A DNA stretch of 64,000 nt from Candidatus Aminicenantota bacterium (GTDB taxonomy: Bacteria; Acidobacteriota; Aminicenantia; S016-38): assembly GCA_027068075.1 (NCBI GenBank), contig JAMOUJ010000006.1, forward strand, positions 62,001 to 126,000. Direction: 5' to 3'. The position numbers were made by a program, and so were the translations under genes. The notes beneath the pieces were generated by a model that was not told where the DNA came from, made no database searches, and worked only from the letters and a program-made list of their open reading frames with translations. Positions 61,839 through 64,000 of this stretch are shown here, in pieces. Numbering within the stretch: the first letter of the stretch is position 1; every line of letters begins with the position of its first letter.

Positions 61839-62305
61839 GGGAAATAAGTCCTGAGGCCAGGGAAAAGATAGATGCCCTTCTGAAGAGGTACCCGGTGAAG
61901 CGCTCTGCACTCCTGGAGGTTCTCCACATAGTCCAGGAGGAGTGGGGATACATTGATGGGGAGGGGGAGGAGACGGTGGCTTCCCTCCTGGGCCTGGAGC
62001 CTGTGAGGGTTCACGAGGTGGTAAGTTTCTACACCATGTACGAAAGAAAACCCGTGGGAAATCACATCATAAGGGTTTGCCGTAACATCACCTGCACCCT
62101 GCTGGGGGCTGAATCTTTGATCCATTACCTGAAAAGGAAATTGAAGGTGGACGAAGGCGGAACTACCTCCGACGGGAGGTTTACCCTGGAAACGGTGGAA
62201 TGCCTGGGGGCCTGCGAACTGGCCCCGGTCATGCAAATTGACGGAGAATTTTACGGTCACCTTACCCCGGAGAAAATAGACGAAATCCTGGAGAGGATGA
62301 AATGA
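61835..62305 (+). CDS. nuoE: NADH-quinone oxidoreductase subunit E
   Basis: VVSFYTMYERKPVGNHIIRVCRNITCTLLGAE, TVECLGACELAPVMQI. Confidence 0.95.
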   Translation: MREISPEAREKIDALLKRYPVKRSALLEVLHIVQEEWGYIDGEGEETVASLLGLEPVRVHEVVSFYTMYERKPVGNHIIRVCRNITCTLLGAESLIHYLKRKLKVDEGGTTSDGRFTLETVECLGACELAPVMQIDGEFYGHLTPEKIDEILERMK

Positions 62306-63558
62306 GCCTGGTGATAACCCCCTGGTTTGGAAAGGTGAGAATAGAAGATTACATGGAGGCGGGGGGATATCGGGGTGCAAAAAAGGCCCTTTCCATGGCC
62401 CCGGAGGAGGTGATTGAAGAGGTCAAAAAATCCAACCTGCGGGGCCGGGGGGGAGCCGGTTTTCCCACGGGCCTTAAGTGGTCCTTCGTCCCCAGGGATT
62501 CCAGTCGGCCCAAGTATCTCTGCATAAACGCCGACGAGGGGGAACCGGGAACCTTTAAGGACAAATACATCCTCAGGGATGCCCCCCATCTACTGATTGA
62601 AGGGGCCATTATAGCCTCATGGGCCGTGGGGATAAACACGGCCTTCGTTTACATAAGGGGAGAATACGGGAAAATAGCCCTGATTCTGGAGAAAGCCATA
62701 GAGGAAGCCTACGCCCGGGGTTTTCTGGGCAAGGACATCTTTGGGACCGGGTTTTCCTTGGACCTCTTCGTTCACCGGGGAGCCGGAGCCTATGTCTGCG
62801 GGGAGGAAACGGCCCTCATAGAGTCCCTGGAGGGGAAAAGGGGCCAGCCGAGGATAAGGCCGCCCTTCCCCGCCACCTACGGGCTTTACGGATGTCCTAC
62901 CGTGGTCAACAATGTGGAAACCCTGGCCAACCTTCCGGCCATAATGGAAAAGGGAGGAGAGTGGTTCGCCTCCCTGGGGGTGGAAAAGAGCGGGGGGACC
63001 AAACTCTTTGCGGTGAGCGGCCATGTGAAAAAACCCGGTCTCTACGAACTCCCCATGGGAGCCTCCCTGAAGAGCCTAATTTACGATTATGCTGGGGGAA
63101 TAAGGGAAAACCGCCGGTTGAAGGGGGTAATTCCTGGGGGAAGTTCCTCCCCCATCTTGAAACCCGAGGAAATAGAGGTGGCCCTGGACTACGATTCCAT
63201 GATGAAGGCTGGGACCATGCTGGGCTCCGGAGCGGTGATAGTTCTGGACGAGACCGCGTGCATGGCCAAGGTTCTCCAGGTCATTACCCGATTTTACGCC
63301 CACGAAAGTTGCGGCCAGTGTACTCCGTGCCGCCAGGGAACCTCTTGGATGGCTAAAATAGCCCACAGGATAATTTCCGGCCGGGGAAGGGAGGGGGACC
63401 TTGACCTGCTGAAGGACATCGCCCGCTCCATGATGGGAAAAACCATCTGTCCCCTGGCCGATGCGGCGGCCATGCCGGTTATTGCCATCTGCGAAAAATA
63501 TAGGGAAGAATTAGAAGAACACATAAGAGAGAAAAAATGCCCGGTGGAAAGAGAGTAA
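62302..63558 (+). CDS. nuoF: NADH-quinone oxidoreductase subunit F
   Basis: GRGGAGFPTGLKW, CINADEGEPGTFKDKYIL, GAGAYVCGEETALIESLEGKRGQPR, ESCGQCTPCRQGT. Confidence 0.96.
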   Translation: MSLVITPWFGKVRIEDYMEAGGYRGAKKALSMAPEEVIEEVKKSNLRGRGGAGFPTGLKWSFVPRDSSRPKYLCINADEGEPGTFKDKYILRDAPHLLIEGAIIASWAVGINTAFVYIRGEYGKIALILEKAIEEAYARGFLGKDIFGTGFSLDLFVHRGAGAYVCGEETALIESLEGKRGQPRIRPPFPATYGLYGCPTVVNNVETLANLPAIMEKGGEWFASLGVEKSGGTKLFAVSGHVKKPGLYELPMGASLKSLIYDYAGGIRENRRLKGVIPGGSSSPILKPEEIEVALDYDSMMKAGTMLGSGAVIVLDETACMAKVLQVITRFYAHESCGQCTPCRQGTSWMAKIAHRIISGRGREGDLDLLKDIARSMMGKTICPLADAAAMPVIAICEKYREELEEHIREKKCPVERE

Positions 63559-64000
63559 AGATAATCGTTGACGGAAGGGAAGTGGAGGTAGAGCAGGGTA
63601 CCCTTCTGATAAAGGCGGCGGAGGAAGCGGGGGTTTACATCCCGAGGCTTTGTTACCACGAGGGGCTACGGCCCGACGGAAACTGCCGCATGTGTCTGGT
63701 GGAGGTGGAGGGGCTTAGGAAACCCGTTCCCGCCTGCATGACCCCGGTGCGGGATGGTATGGTGGTGAAGACCAACACCCCGGCCCTGAAGGAACACCGA
63801 AGGAAGGTCCTGGAATTCATCCTTACCACCCATCCCATGGACTGTCCCATCTGCGACCAGGCCGGGGAGTGCGTTCTTCAGGATTATTACTTCCAGTACG
63901 ACCTGGAGGACAGAAGGTATTTTGAGGACCGGGAAAGGAAGCCCAAGAAGGTTCACTGGGGGAAGAACCTAATTTACGACGCCGAGAGGTGTATTCTCTG
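63537..64000 (+). CDS. nuoG: NADH-quinone oxidoreductase subunit G (3' partial)
   Basis: ATG 63537 MPGGKRVKIIVDGREVEVEQGTLLIKAAEEAGVYIPRLCYHEGLRPDGNCRMCLVEV...HPMDCPICDQAGECVLQDY; runs off the window. Confidence 0.95.
   Translation, partial: MPGGKRVKIIVDGREVEVEQGTLLIKAAEEAGVYIPRLCYHEGLRPDGNCRMCLVEVEGLRKPVPACMTPVRDGMVVKTNTPALKEHRRKVLEFILTTHPMDCPICDQAGECVLQDYYFQYDLEDRRYFEDRERKPKKVHWGKNLIYDAERCIL

Noticed and set aside
1-64000. CRISPR array, transposon, prophage or toxin-antitoxin module
   Set aside because: No regularly spaced repeats, transposase or phage structural genes found by reading; the DnaC/IstB-like gene has no IS21 partner.

Overview
The window is about 64 kb of GC-rich, densely packed bacterial chromosome, probably from a thermophile with a Gram-negative-like envelope (inferred from outer-membrane-type barrels and codon usage; not proven). 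It is mostly ordinary chromosomal content in long same-strand runs with overlapping start/stop codons. I see no CRISPR array, transposase or phage module. Main blocks: FAD/BFD oxidoreductase; SDR and methyltransferase; tRNA-Gly/tRNA-Cys followed by THEP1 NTPase, GNAT and an OSBS/NSAR-type enolase; MscS, SpoIIE-phosphatase, NamZ (DUF1343) and NlpC/P60; a minimal SufC/SufB-like Fe-S pair followed by a HemW-like radical SAM gene that appears to start at CTG; an exported glycosidase locus (GH38 mannosidase, SSS symporter, two six-hairpin glycosidases); a long dnaJ-hspR-sigma70-DnaC-like-MoxR-DUF58-BatA/B/C/D/E operon; yhaM-like, pyk, speE, speH and rpmB; an MFS gene interrupted by TGA; pcm and proS; an FHA-sigma54-type regulator followed by ResB/CcsA; a PKD/beta-barrel exported protein; and nuoABCDEFG. 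Best leads: a short SD-preceded leader ORF with a hairpin upstream of S-adenosylmethionine decarboxylase; an in-frame TGA just before the last predicted TM helix of an MFS transporter; a stress-regulator/Bat super-operon; recurrent -10 boxes placed 6-8 nt before start codons (leaderless mRNAs); face-to-face overlapping divergent promoters with a central palindrome; and a tRNA operon running into an essentially leaderless mRNA. All calls come from reading the sequence and supplied translations; no database search was run.
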